A stretch of DNA of 64,000 nucleotides from Calliopum simillimum (taxonomy: Eukaryota > Arthropoda > Insecta > Diptera > Lauxaniidae), in contig OX638370.1 of the NCBI GenBank assembly GCA_951812925.1, positions 81,388,004 to 81,452,003 of the forward strand, read 5' to 3'. A model generated the notes under the pieces. The model made no database searches and was not told the DNA's origin. It saw only the letters and a program-made list of their open reading frames with translations. This document shows, in pieces, positions 1-10,156 of the stretch (positions are counted from its first letter, which is position 1; each line of letters starts with the position of its first letter). The translations under genes and the position numbers were made by a program.

Positions 1-1353
1 TAGGTCAACATTATCTTCTTAAAAGTGTTGGTCCAAAAATTAAATTTGTGGCTGTTGCGGTACAAAAATTTCATTTTTTTAAAAAATTTTCAAGACTTTT
101 TTTCTATAAATTGGTTTTTTGTAATTTTCAAAGAGCGAAATATTTGTTCTGGTACTTCTATGTTGTAGGGAATTAAATGTTTATTAATTTAAAAGAAAAA
201 TTTTTTAAAAGTATTTGTTTTAAAGAAATGGAGCCCGTTTCAAAGTTAAGAAAAATAATTTATTTTTTTATTTTTTTTTTTTTAATTTTTAATTTGATAA
301 GAAACCATTTTGTTAGTCCAATTTTCTAAACTAATTTGGGATCGCTGAACACGAAAATAGCCTTTATTTTCGTTTTAGTGCGTTTTTGAGCTGTTCCAGC
401 AGAGATAATCGAAAATTTCGAATTTCGTGCACGCAGCCCTGGAAAAAAATTCAATCAAGTTGTCGTGAACTGCACATAGATGTGAAATTACACGCGAGCA
501 TTTACTGAATAAGAAAAAAAGTTTTCAAAATCGGTTCATGGCATGGTTTTTAAAATGAGGTCGAAAAACGGTATTTTAAAAAAAACGACTACAAACCAAA
601 ACCAAAATAGTCATTTTAAATGTATTTATTAATGTTGAATTCGAAATTGAACGCAAAATTGCTATATCACTTATGGTTTGTGAGATATCTCACCCCTAAT
701 GTTCGAAAAACACGATTTTTGAGGTTGTGTCGAACACGCAAAAAATCGTTTTGGTCTCTTCTATTAAATGCGTCATTTAGTACGGTTCTTTTCTTCAAAA
801 TTAGTTACAGAATGGTCTTGTATGATTTTTCTTTAAAAAGTTATGACCATTTAAAAATAGCATTATAAAAGATATAGCAATATGGCAATTGCTATAGAGA
901 ATCCACACATGATTCTTAACTTTCATATCATTTTAAAATGGTCATAACTTTTTTAAAAAAACTCGCACAAACCCATTTCATAGCTCATTTTGAAGGCAAA
1001 AAGCAGTTCTAAATGATACATTTAATAACAACTAGCAATGCATTTTGTTGCATCCAATAAAGTAGCGATTAAAAGAAAAAAATTAAAATACTTCTTTTTT
1101 TTTTCCAACATTGAGACCGGCTTCATGCCTTAAAACTTAATATTTTTAAATAATTTTTTTGTGTTATATTAATCAACATTTGATCCCCTGCAATATAAGA
1201 ATTCCAGAAGAAATATTCCTTCCTTAAAAAATTACAAAAACCAACTTATAGAAAAAAAGTCATAAAAATTTTATTAAAATTTTAAATTTTCGCACCGACA
1301 CAGCCACAAATTTAATTTTTGGACCAAAACTTTCTAAGAAGATATTGTTGACC
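1..1353. repeat. Compound fold-back repeat A (left arm at window edge)
   Basis: Positions 1-265 are the reverse complement of about 1095-1353; shared landmarks include TTAAATTTGTGGCTG and TTGGTCCAAAAATTAAATTT. A second inverted pair is nested inside: about 755-880 pairs with 905-1030 around a centre near 893, with TTATGACCATTTTAAAA-like sequence on each side. The outer and inner centres differ (about 677 and 893), so about 440 bases sit only on the left side. The right copy continues unpaired to 1610, so the left arm probably extends beyond the window. No coding potential is seen. This looks like a non-autonomous fold-back element. Confidence 0.75.
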
Positions 1354-1610
1354 AAGTCATTCTTCACAAAAGTTGGATTAAAAACTTTACAAAAAAATGA
1401 ATAGTTTTGAAGTAACGGGCAGTCAAAGCGACTTGCTTTTTTTTGGTCAATTTTTCGAACTTTGATCGAAAACCGGCTGGGTTTTTTCCACTACCGATTC
1501 CAAATTTTTTATTGAGATCTTATTTTTTTGACCACTAATTTCAGAAAATGGACGGGGAGCAAACAAATTCACAACTTTGCACATTTCATTTATCTTGTGG
1601 GCGCTCTAAT
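1095..1610 (+). repeat. Repeat A, long right copy
   Basis: This segment is a direct copy of 12400-12941, sharing for example TGATCGAAAACCGGCTG, TTTTTTCCACTACCGATTCC and a common right end at TTGTGGGCGCTCTAAT. Both copies stop matching right after that motif, which defines the right boundary of the family. Confidence 0.8.
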
Positions 1611-1728
1611 GTGTACGCATAGAAGTAATCGTATAGAAGATATTCAATAAAAACCGGTTTTTTGGCATTTTAAGGTTTTGTTTGGACTATCTTCTTAACG
1701 GTTACTTCTATGTGTACACATATCGCTT
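1611..1728. repeat. Short inverted repeat
   Basis: GTGTACGCATAGAAGTAATCG near the left edge is answered by CGGTTACTTCTATGTGTACAC near the right edge, and the next bases also pair (ATAGAAGATA with TATCTTCTT). It fills the gap between repeats A and B. Confidence 0.6.
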
Positions 1729-1760
1729 ACTTCTTTACAAAACTGGTGCTGTTACTTTTT

Positions 1761-2706
1761 ATACCCTACACCCAGGGTATATTCACTTTGTCCTTCCGTT
1801 TGTAACGCAGAGAAGGAGGCGTGGCAGGTATAGCAAAGTATATATATTCTTGATCTGCGTCACCTCCTGAGTTGATATAGTCATGTCCGTCTGTCTGGCT
1901 GGCTGGCTGGGTGGCTGGCTGGGTGGCTGGCTGGATGGCTGGCTGTGTGTTGAAATACACTTTTTGGGAAAACTGAGCTAGATAATTCAATTAAATTTGG
2001 TACACTGCCTCCGTCGTCAAAGATAGCTCGGGGGATTGAAAATGAGCGAAATCGGTCAAAGGACACGCCTACCGCCCATACAAAAAATATATTCAAAATG
2101 CAATTTTAGGAGTACTTTTCACGACAATGCAACAACAATACGCATAAATACTAAGAATTGTAAGCGCAAGCTCTGAGAAAAAACTGAACGAATTCGGACA
2201 AGAGGGCTTGGCACCTCCCATACAAGCAAAAGCTTCAAAACGCTATACTGAAAGCGTTTTTGAGATATTCGAACCATATTTGACTCGGACACTAAGAATC
2301 ATAAATTAAAGCTTTCAGCAAAAATTGGGTGAAATCGGAAAAGGGGGCGTGGAACCTCCCATATAAGCAAAAGTTTCAAAATGCTATACTGAAAGAGTTT
2401 TTTGAGATAATCCAACCAAACTTCACGCAAATACTAAAAACCATAAATGCACGCTATAAGCTAAAACTAGACGAACTCGAACAAGAGGGCGTGGCACCTC
2501 CTATATAAGCAAAGGCTTCAAAACTCTATACTGAAAACGTTTTTCACTCAGACACTAAAAACTATATGTAAATGCAAGCTCTGGACAAAAACTGGGTGAA
2601 CTCGGATAAGAGAGCGGAGCACCTCCCATATGAGCAAAATTTTAAAAACACTGCAGTGTAGGGTATTTAATGTTTGGCCAGGCCAAATTTTACACCCTTA
2701 CTAGTT
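1761..2706 (+). repeat. Dispersed repeat B, copy 1
   Basis: It begins ATACCCTACACCCAGGGTAT and ends near GGCCAGGCCAAATTTTACA. Inside are the fly-type motif AAGTATATATATTCTTGATC, GTCCGTCTGTCTGG followed by a CTGG/GTGG tetranucleotide tract (about 1890-1945), and three to four degenerate units of about 125-142 bases starting near 2205, 2344, 2486 and 2611 (each with CACCTCCCATATAAGCAAA-like sequence). Other copies lie at 15144-17037, 19520-20503, 25755-26151 and 40974-41035. It resembles the abundant GTCCGTCTGTC-containing dispersed repeats of Diptera; the family name is not assigned. No intact protein is visible. Confidence 0.85.
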
Positions 2707-2904
2707 ATAATGACTCTTCGTTTCGGAAATATTCTTCAGAAACCAGTATTTTCGAAGCCTTAACGGTTTTTCAAGAATATCTTTTAGGCCGTGAGTAGCT
2801 CGAAAAAAAATTTTAGTACTGTATATAGAAATTAAAATTATCTTTTAAGCGGTATTTTAGTTTTGTTTGCACAGCTTCTTATCATAACTGTTCAAAACTT
2901 TTTA

Positions 2905-3122
2905 TGTGCTACAAAATTGAAGACCAATATTTTTCTGCAAAAGTTAGCGTTAGCGAGGTATTTGCCAAAAACTGTTTTTAGCGACATTTGAGCCTTAATA
3001 ACTTTTTATGCGCACACGATTTTGCAATGGACTTTTTACACTTTATTTATCATGCATAAATAAAGATAATTCCGAAGAAAAAATTCCCTTGGAATTATTT
3101 CGCAGAAAAATTCTAATTTTCC
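2905..3122 (+). repeat. Dispersed repeat M, copy 1
   Basis: It is a direct match to 52425-52645, sharing TAATAACTTTTTATGCGCAC and TTTATCATGCATAAATAAAG. Between repeat B and this copy (2707-2904) I see no gene. Confidence 0.75.
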
Positions 3123-3487
3123 TGGGCTTGTATACAAAAATTTGAATGTTCAAAATTCAAAGGCATTTTTCGGTTGTGAAAATGTTCTCTGAAATTTAAC
3201 AAATTGTACAGAAATGAAACAAGTGAATATTCACCGTCTGTTTTCCCTGAATCGATTAGGTCATGTCTGGTGTATAAAGTGATATTGGAAACAAAAAAAA
3301 TCACTCAACTTGCAAAAGTCTGAACTCTTTAAATACATATATAGTTATAAGATTCGTAAGCTGTTGCTTACTTACTCATGCATTTCATTTGACTATCCAC
3401 CGAAGTGAAAACAAACAACTTTCAGAAAACAAACAGTTCCAGGAAGGGTTCGACATTAATCCAAGCAATTCTGTTTATTACTTTCAG

Positions 3488-5166
3488 TTGCAAGCGCATG
3501 GAATATTCTTTAACTGCTCACAACCACCGAACCTGACAAATTTCGTAAGTATTGGCAACAAGTTTTGGCAATAACCTTCATGCTTCACATAGTACCTTTG
3601 AGATATTCAATGTCAAACTGTCACAAATAATTTTCCAATTTGTCATAAACAGGATGTAAATTCTTGCTGTCGAATACCCGAAATAAATCTAGGCAATTTG
3701 CCAGAGAAATGTGACAAATATATTAATTCGATACGGTCGGATAAAAATGAAAATTTCCCAACATATGCACATGTGGTAAGTAAGTGAGCTACTGTCCATA
3801 GCAGACAGTTGAATTGGAATATTCTATGAAAAGAACACCAATGTACCAATGAGAGTAACCATCAGACAAATTAAATTTCAACTTTTTTTCTTTTTTTTTC
3901 TTTTTCTTTTTCTACTCACAGTGTTATCCTGACTGTATTTATCGTGAAACTGGCTCTATGGTTAATGGTGAAATAAAGCTGTTGAATGTTCAAAAGTTCC
4001 TAATGAATAATGTGAATAAGCGTGACAAAGATTTTGTGCCACATATCAGCAGGTCCTTTGAGATATGCTTGTCAAATAGTAAGTCACAGAAGAAAAACTT
4101 TTGACAAAGTTAGTTGACAGTTTAATCATAGCCCTACAGTATAAAATATTAGTGCACTTAATGGGAATTGAGATATTAAAAAAACCGGGTCTAACATTTT
4201 CTATAGCGACTTCATTGTGGATTTATGTGGTTAATTAAATTGCGAACGCGACAATCTCTTTTTGATAAAAAAAACAGGAATATTAACCAAAAATTACTTT
4301 TTTAAAAGGTTTGACAGGTTTTCGTGTAAAAAAGTTACTTTCACAGGAAACCTATTTCATAAAAAATTTAAAAAACTTTTAAGAATTTTTAAGTGTGTTA
4401 CTTAATGACATTTATAAATTGAAAATTAATTGTTAATTGAACTTTTAGTCATATATTTGCAAATATTGATTTACATATAAATCTATCAATGTATTTTCTA
4501 ACATATAAAATTATGACAAATTAAGGAACGGATTAATGTAAATCGATCTTTGCAAATATATGATTAAAAGTAGAATTAAAAATTAATTTTCAATTTAAAA
4601 AACTTTAAAATAACGTTTATCCTTTTGGCTCCATATTTGTTTCCTGCAAAAATCCTGTTTTTTATATGAAAACCTGTCAAACCTGTCAAAAGGTAAATTT
4701 TGGTAAATTTTCCTATTTTTTGGTCAAAAAGAGATAGCACGTTAGTCACACGTATCACTTCAACTGATAACTTTTGTTTTGAAACCTGCGGTTAATATCA
4801 GGTCTAATCAAATCAACCATTTAGAAAGGTTCTAAAAACCTATAACCCATTTTTTTTTTTTTTTTTTAAATCTCAATATTTACTCTAAGAACTCTTCTCA
4901 TTCATGTGTTTGTTATTTTATTTTATATTTTCATTTTTTGTATCGCCACAGTTAAGGGTTACATGGAAGCTGCAGGCCTTCAAATGTACGCATCACTACC
5001 CGAAGGATGTTCTCCTTATGCCAGCATGATATTTGGTTGTGTCAATGCGGAAACATTTCTTCATTGTCCACCCAAAATGTGGAAAAATGAACGTAATTGC
5101 AATTTGGCCAAAGAATTTGCTGAACAGTGCAATCCATTGCCACATGTCCCGTTGCCTGTCTTTTGA
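3488..5166 (+). CDS. Plus-C odorant-binding protein, copy 1 (first exon not found)
   Basis: Coding exons: 3488-3544, 3653-3775, 3922-4078 and 4952-5166. All have consensus AG acceptors and GTAAGT donors, and the phases agree (0, 0, 1). They give 183 residues ending at TGA 5164-5166. Twelve cysteines follow the Plus-C pattern: one in FNCSQPP, a CC pair in NSCCRIPE, EKCDKY, CYPDC, EICLSN, then five in the C-terminal exon (EGCSPY, FGCVN, LHCPP, RNCNL, EQCNP). OBPs are small secreted proteins that carry hydrophobic ligands in sensillar lymph and other fluids; the Plus-C class has extra C-terminal cysteines. The expected signal-peptide exon upstream of 3488 was not identified: the bases before it end in a good acceptor (TTATTACTTTCAG) and lack an ATG. 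AATAAA lies at 5269-5274. A related gene is at 18029-18832. The specific Obp ortholog cannot be named. Confidence 0.85.
4245..4750. repeat. Fold-back repeat inside the last OBP intron
   Basis: About 4245-4490 pairs with about 4530-4750. Paired landmarks are CAATCTCTTTTTGAT with the AAAAAGAGATAG end, AGGTTTGACAGGTTTTC with GAAAACCTGTCAAACCT, and CATATATTTGCAAATATTGA with its near complement. The centre is near 4515. It lies wholly within the intron 4079-4951, so the mature OBP message should not contain it. Confidence 0.75.
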
Positions 5167-5875
5167 TGTTGCCAAAATCAATGCCGACGGATGGATAGAT
5201 GCTGTTAAGATGTCTCCTTACATCAACGTTGTTGTTGTTCTTGCTGTATTAGTTAATATTAATGTAAAAATAAACCTAATTTAGAAACTTTTTTCCATAG
5301 TTTGCTTTCTTTGGTGTTTTTTTTTTTTTTTTTTTTTTGTAGCAAAAATTACTTAAGGGATTCCATGCAAAGTTTTTTATATTGTTACAAATATTGTATT
5401 AAATTAGTACGCTTTTATATTTATGTATTAACCACTATGTATATTAGCAGAAAACTATGTACGTATTATCTTAATTGACACAAGTTCAAAAGAATTCATA
5501 AAACTTGTGATATGTTAGTGAAATTTGAACCAATCTTTTATGAATTCATGTCTTCGAATGGATGATATTTTATTTAAATGGCATCTTTTACAAAGTTTAT
5601 TTTTCGAAGTTTAAAAACGAATTTAATAACTCAACTGCACTATACAGTTCCTACCACCACAATTAAGGGATATTTTCAGATCTAAAAATAAGTCTGCTGT
5701 AATTTTGAAGTTCTTCACCTCACATGAAAGAAATAGTGTACTTGGAGCTTTCAGTACCCAATGGGGAATGGAGCGCATCAATAGCGCTTCTGAAGTGCTC
5801 TAAAGTAGCAGTGAAGCGCATCTCTCTCGTTGCCAAAAGCGCTGAAATTAACATTGGCATGTCATTAGAACGAAG
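5167..5875. other. 3' flank of OBP gene 1, no gene seen
   Basis: Contains the AATAAA signal at 5269-5274, a T-rich tract (5319-5338) and AT-rich spacer. From about 5815 the sequence begins to resemble the 36-bp array that follows. Confidence 0.6.
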
Positions 5876-6027
5876 CGCTTCGCTCTCGCTACCAGAAATG
5901 CTCTTTGGATGCGCATCGCTCTCGCTTCCAGAAATGCTCTTTAGATGCGCATCGCTCTCGCTACCAGAAATGCTCTTTGGATGCGCATCGCTCTCGCATC
6001 CAGAAATGCTCTTTGGATGCTTTTTGG
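5876..6027. repeat. 36-bp tandem array, left part
   Basis: About four units of a 36-base repeat containing CCAGAAATGCTCTTTGGATG and GCATCGCTCTCGCT. Because 36 is divisible by three, the array is open in several frames and yields a 12-residue repeat (for example SLSLPEMLFGCA). The array resumes at 6329, so the two parts were probably once contiguous. I do not regard the open frames as genes. Confidence 0.85.
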
Positions 6028-6184
6028 ATGACAATAAAAATATTTAAAAAATTAATTTTTAATTGAAATTTTATGTCTTTCGTCAACAAAGACACATCAG
6101 ACTATTATTTTTTTTGATGTAATTATAATTATTTTTATTTTACTAAATTAATTCTAATTGAAAAATTGCAAGTTGAAAACTTTT

Positions 6185-6290
6185 GTGTTAGGTCTGGGCC
6201 GGAGTTGAACCGAGGACCTCACGGTTGCTACAACTCTCAATCGCAGTGCCAGTCGCTAGACCACTGCTCTATCATCGCGCTCTTACGAAG
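6185..6290 (-). ncRNA. tRNA-like segment, probably the head of a SINE
   Basis: Read on the minus strand it has a box-A-like TGGTCTAGCGACTGG and, about 50 bases on, a box-B-like GGTTCAACTCC with a mostly paired T arm. The anticodon arm is poor and the acceptor stem does not close, so a working tRNA is unlikely. AT-rich sequence follows on the same strand (6180 down to about 6035), as expected for a tRNA-derived SINE body and tail. It splits the 36-bp array. Clear target-site duplications were not seen. Confidence 0.45.
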
Positions 6291-6328
6291 ACGACTTATT
6301 GATTTATTTTGTTTTGTACGTTAATACG

Positions 6329-6565
6329 TGACCGAAAGCGCATCGTTCTCGCTACCAGAAATGCTCTTTGGATGCGCATCGCTCTCGCATCCATAAATGC
6401 TCTTTGGATGCGCATCGCTCTCGCTACCGGAAATGCTCTATGGATTCGCATCGCTCTCGCATTCAGAAATGCTCTTTGGAAGCGCAGAAAATATGCGCAT
6501 ACAAATCAGCTCTTTGGATGCGAGAAGGACGCGCATCACTATTACATCTTGGGGATGCGCATCGA
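6329..6565. repeat. 36-bp tandem array, right part
   Basis: Further units of the same 36-base repeat (AGAAATGCTCTTTGGATGCG), progressively degenerate after about 6500. The right end abuts the LINE remnant and is in frame with it, which makes an accidental fused open frame 6368-6856. Confidence 0.8.
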
Positions 6566-9560
6566 AATTTTCTGTTGGGTAATTATAGAAAGGAGACTAA
6601 AAAAAATATTACTTTGCGTGAATTTGGGTTTGATAGTGATAAAACCATTTTCATAAATGAAAGCTTAAGCATTGAAAATAGAAAAATACTACAAGCAGCT
6701 GTAAAATTAAGAAGACAACAAAAGATATATAGTGCTTTTTCTTATCGTGGAGTAGTTCATGTACGAATTGTCAAGGGCTCTATTCCGATTGCAGTATCAG
6801 CTGTAGAAGACTTGCCGAAAAATTCACTAGCCGAGAACCAAACAGAAAGTTCTTAGTTTTATTATTAATATTACTTAATTTTTTTTTTTTTTTTTGTTTC
6901 ATTGTAAAAATGTTTGGAGGCAAATTCTTTTTACTTCGATATTTTCTTTTATTGTTCTTTCAAGTTATAATGCTTAATGTTGTTGTTTTAACTGTAAATG
7001 GCTTTTGATGATTATGGTACTAATAGTGTTGATAATCATAAGATATTAATTGATATCTTATGTCAACAGCATAGTGGTCTTAAAATTGTTCATTTTAATG
7101 CCAGAAGTTTGAATGTTGCGAAGATGGACCATGTGAAATATGTATTTGAGAATTCCGATATTGATTTAATATGCATTTCTGAAACATGGTCTGTTAATGA
7201 AGTTAGTGACTGCTATTATCACTTACCGAATTATAATCTTTACAGAAATGATAGAACTCATAAAAAAGGAGGTGGCGTAGCCATTTATTGCAAATCGGAT
7301 CTTAATGCACGAATTATGAGCAAGTCAATCAGCGGTTCAGTTGAATTTATAAGTTTAGAGTTACGTGATAACAATTCAAAAATTATGGTGTCTTGCGTTT
7401 ACAATCCTAATAGATCCTGCAGTCTTGATTCTTTTTTTTCCGATCTAGTTGTTCGATTGATCGAATATGATCACTTTTTACTCTGTGGTGACTTTCTAGC
7501 GAAGGGCAGCGTTGCTGATAAATTTCTGGAAAGGGTGAGTGAGGCTGGGTTGTTGGTTGTCAATGCTGAAATGCCAACAAGATTTGCTAACAACGTATGC
7601 CCCAGTCTTTTAGACCTTTTTATCGTATCAGATAATACTGAGGTACTTCAATTTGATCAAATTTCATTTATATCTGATCATGATTACGGCGAAAATTTGT
7701 TATGGAAACAATCTCTTAAAGTAAGTTGCTTGCAAAATGGAAAAGAAATCGTACTAATGAAAATTGGGAGTCGTATAAGCTTGCACGCAATGCAGCTAAT
7801 GTTATCGTTAGGCAGGCAAAGAAAGAATGTTTCAGCAATAAGCTTAACACAGCGCTTCCAGCCAAAAAGCTGTGGAACAATTTAAAGCAACTAAGTGTGT
7901 ACAAAAAAGATAAATGTGAGTACTCTATTGATCCTAATTTATTAAATGATAGTTTTTTGGAAGCTCAGCCCAGTGCTGTAGTAAATGCATTTAAGCCTTA
8001 AAAATTTGTTTACTTCTGCAGGCAAATTTGAATTCCATGTAGTTGATGAACATGAAGAAGGCTTAATGAAAATAAGGTCGAATGCAATAGGAGAAGATGG
8101 AATCTCTATAAAGTTCCTGAAACTTATTTTGCCGTATGTGTTAAGGCCTCATATAATTATTCACGCCATAACTACTTCTTGCTTCCCGAGCAGGTGGAAA
8201 ATAGCTGTTGTAATACCTGTACCTAAGAAATCCTCAGCAACTGCTCCTTCTGATTTCAGGCCAATTAGTATTTTGTCACCTCTGTCTAAAGTATGTGAGG
8301 CACTTTTATCCAGCCAAATAACCGAACATATAAATTGTAGTAAACTCTTATCGCCGTTGCAATCTGGATTTCGTGCTACACATAGCTGCTCTACTGCTAT
8401 GGAAAAAATAATGGATGACATTCGTATACCCTATGATTTAGATGAGCTAACTTTGCTTGGTCTTCTTGGCTTTTCAAAGGCATTTGATTGTGTTAATCAT
8501 TATATATTATGTGAAAAGTTGAAACTCTATTTTGGTTTCTGTGATAGCGCACTGCGACTCATGGAAAGTTATTTTACTAATAGGTCCCAAAAGGTTAAGG
8601 TTGGTGAAGTAGCCTCCGACTACAAGTTTTGCATTGCCGGTGTCCCACAAGGCTCTGTTTTGGGGCCACTTTTATTCAGCATGTTATTTAATGACATTTT
8701 CCTTGTCTTCAACAACAAGGGTGTCAGCGTTTTCAAATCACTGAGCCAAACGCATGCAGCGCAGTCAGCGTTGCTTTTACAACAACTTTAAATTCGAGTA
8801 ACAACAAACAAAAAAACAATTTTTTGTTGTTTTCTCCTGCCTCGTTTACAACAACAATAATACTTCAACAATTTTCTAAATTTCTAAGAACAAGGACACA
8901 CAAAAATTAGGGGAACTCACGCGTTGATGCGCAATGCCCTTGCGTCGTTGCGAAAGTGCAATTTGCTAAAGTTTGATATTAGTAAAATAACAAAAATATT
9001 GCCGAAAATTTCGCACTACTTTTGCAATTTTTCAAGATGGAAATATTCACATTGATCGTTCAGGCGTTAGTGCGTAAAAGACTTGCATTTTCGCTACTGC
9101 GCATCAACGCATTAATACCCATATTGTTTGTTGTTTTTGATGCGACGTAGCCTTTGTTGTTGTTTTATGTTGGTTCGAGTTCGATTTTGTGTGTACGCAA
9201 AAGAAGCAACAAAAACGAGAAATTTTGACTAGCGTGAAAAAAAAAACAACAAAAATTATTTCTGTGAATGTTGTAGAGATATTGATGTTGTTGGGTCGAG
9301 CCAAAATTGGCTCACTTTTCTTCTACGCTGACACCCTTGTTCAACAACGTTAAAATGCATGCCTACGCTGATGACATACAGATATAAATACATGTCTCGT
9401 CGAATTGGTCTTATAGATGATCTAGGTTGTAGATTTAATGAGGACTTATCTGCTATCTGTCAGTGAGCAGTAAACAATGATCTCTGCTTGAATCCTTGTA
9501 AATCGTATGTTTTGCCAATGAAATATAAGGATAAACTTGGTCAATGTAGTAATAGGTACT
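6566..9560 (+). mobile_element. Inactive APE-type non-LTR retrotransposon (LINE)
   Basis: Three parts in order. (1) 6566-6856 matches the conserved C-terminal region of insect LINE ORF1 proteins (TIFINESLSIENRKIL, then VEDL near the stop). (2) 6998-7690 is an apurinic-type endonuclease with HFNARSL, ICISETW, GGGVAIY, CGDF and the catalytic SDHD. (3) 7985-8715 is reverse transcriptase with DFRPISILS, LQSGFRATHS, SKAFDCVNH and GVPQGSVLGPLL; the AYADD motif follows at 9361-9375 beyond an inserted element. Frame changes near 7720 and 7985, an apparent deletion after the endonuclease, Gly replacing the first Asp of motif A (LLGFSKAFD) and a stop soon after YADD show it is dead. The clade is CR1/Jockey-like; I cannot place it more precisely. 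Confidence 0.9.
8716..9339. mobile_element. hAT-type MITE inserted in the LINE reverse transcriptase
   Basis: A 624-bp insertion. Its terminal inverted repeats begin CAAGGGTGTCAGCGT and end CGCTGACACCCTTG. It is flanked by 8-bp direct repeats TTCAACAA at 8708-8715 and 9340-9347. Removing it and one TTCAACAA rejoins the LINE frame from NDIFLVFNN to AYADD. An 8-bp duplication with a CA-starting terminus is typical of the hAT superfamily. No transposase is encoded; the interior is rich in AACAACAAA. Confidence 0.9.
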
Positions 9561-9564
9561 TTTA

Positions 9565-10103
9565 ATAAGATAACGATTTCAAACATATTTCTTATAATAT
9601 GAGATCATGGATTCAATACAACTATCCCAATGTATGGCACAGGGTCCAGATATAAATGCAATTAAAATCTTGTGGAATTATCTGGACGCAAAAGTTCGCC
9701 AGCACAATATTTATTCAAAAACTGAACTGAAAAGGGTATTCATGGAAAATGGGAAAAAATTTATCCGAGCTATTGTGAAAAACTAATTCAAAGGATGCCA
9801 AAAGGACTAAACATGACAAATAAAAACGAAATAATGTACACTAATAACTGTCCTCCTGTAAAAATTATAATTTTGTTAAGGTGTACGACTTTGGCTTTGG
9901 TACTGAATATGCTTGATTTCTGTAACTTTTTGTTTATTTTCAAAAATAACGGAAAATTTCAAGTTTGGTTTTTTGTTAAAATTGAAGGATTCAATAGGCT
10001 ATTTAAAAATGTACTTCAAATTTCTTTAATTATTTTTGCGTACTTAGTTTTGGGGCATTGAAAAATAGTTTGTTTGGTGTACGACTTTTGCTTTGACCTA
10101 CTG
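9565..10103 (+). mobile_element. Tc1-like element, 3' fragment with transposase C-terminus
   Basis: Starting near 9569 the translation gives DNDFKHISYN, then PDINAIKILWNYLD (the region between the second and third catalytic acidic residues of Tc1 transposases) and, one frame over, YPSYCEKLIQRMPK. The right end near 10103 reads GACTTTTGCTTTGACCTACTG followed by TA, a plausible Tc1 terminus. The motif GTGTACGACTT recurs at about 9880 and 10078 as a subterminal direct repeat. The 5' half is missing; the fragment abuts the LINE. Confidence 0.75.
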
Positions 10104-10156
10104 TATGTCCTTTTAACCAAAATACACAATGCAGTTAATACCATAATTGAAAAAAA

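Noticed and set aside
1766..2096. Minus-strand frames rich in PASHPASQP
   Set aside because: Translation of a four-base CTGG/GTGG tract within repeat B; the same occurs in the inverted copy at 20171-20499.
5720..6047. Open frames on both strands encoding 12-residue repeats
   Set aside because: They arise because the tandem unit is 36 bases and lacks stops; no start context, splice sites or domain supports a gene.
6185..6290. Functional tRNA gene
   Set aside because: Boxes A and B are present, but the anticodon arm and acceptor stem do not form properly, so it is listed only as tRNA-like.
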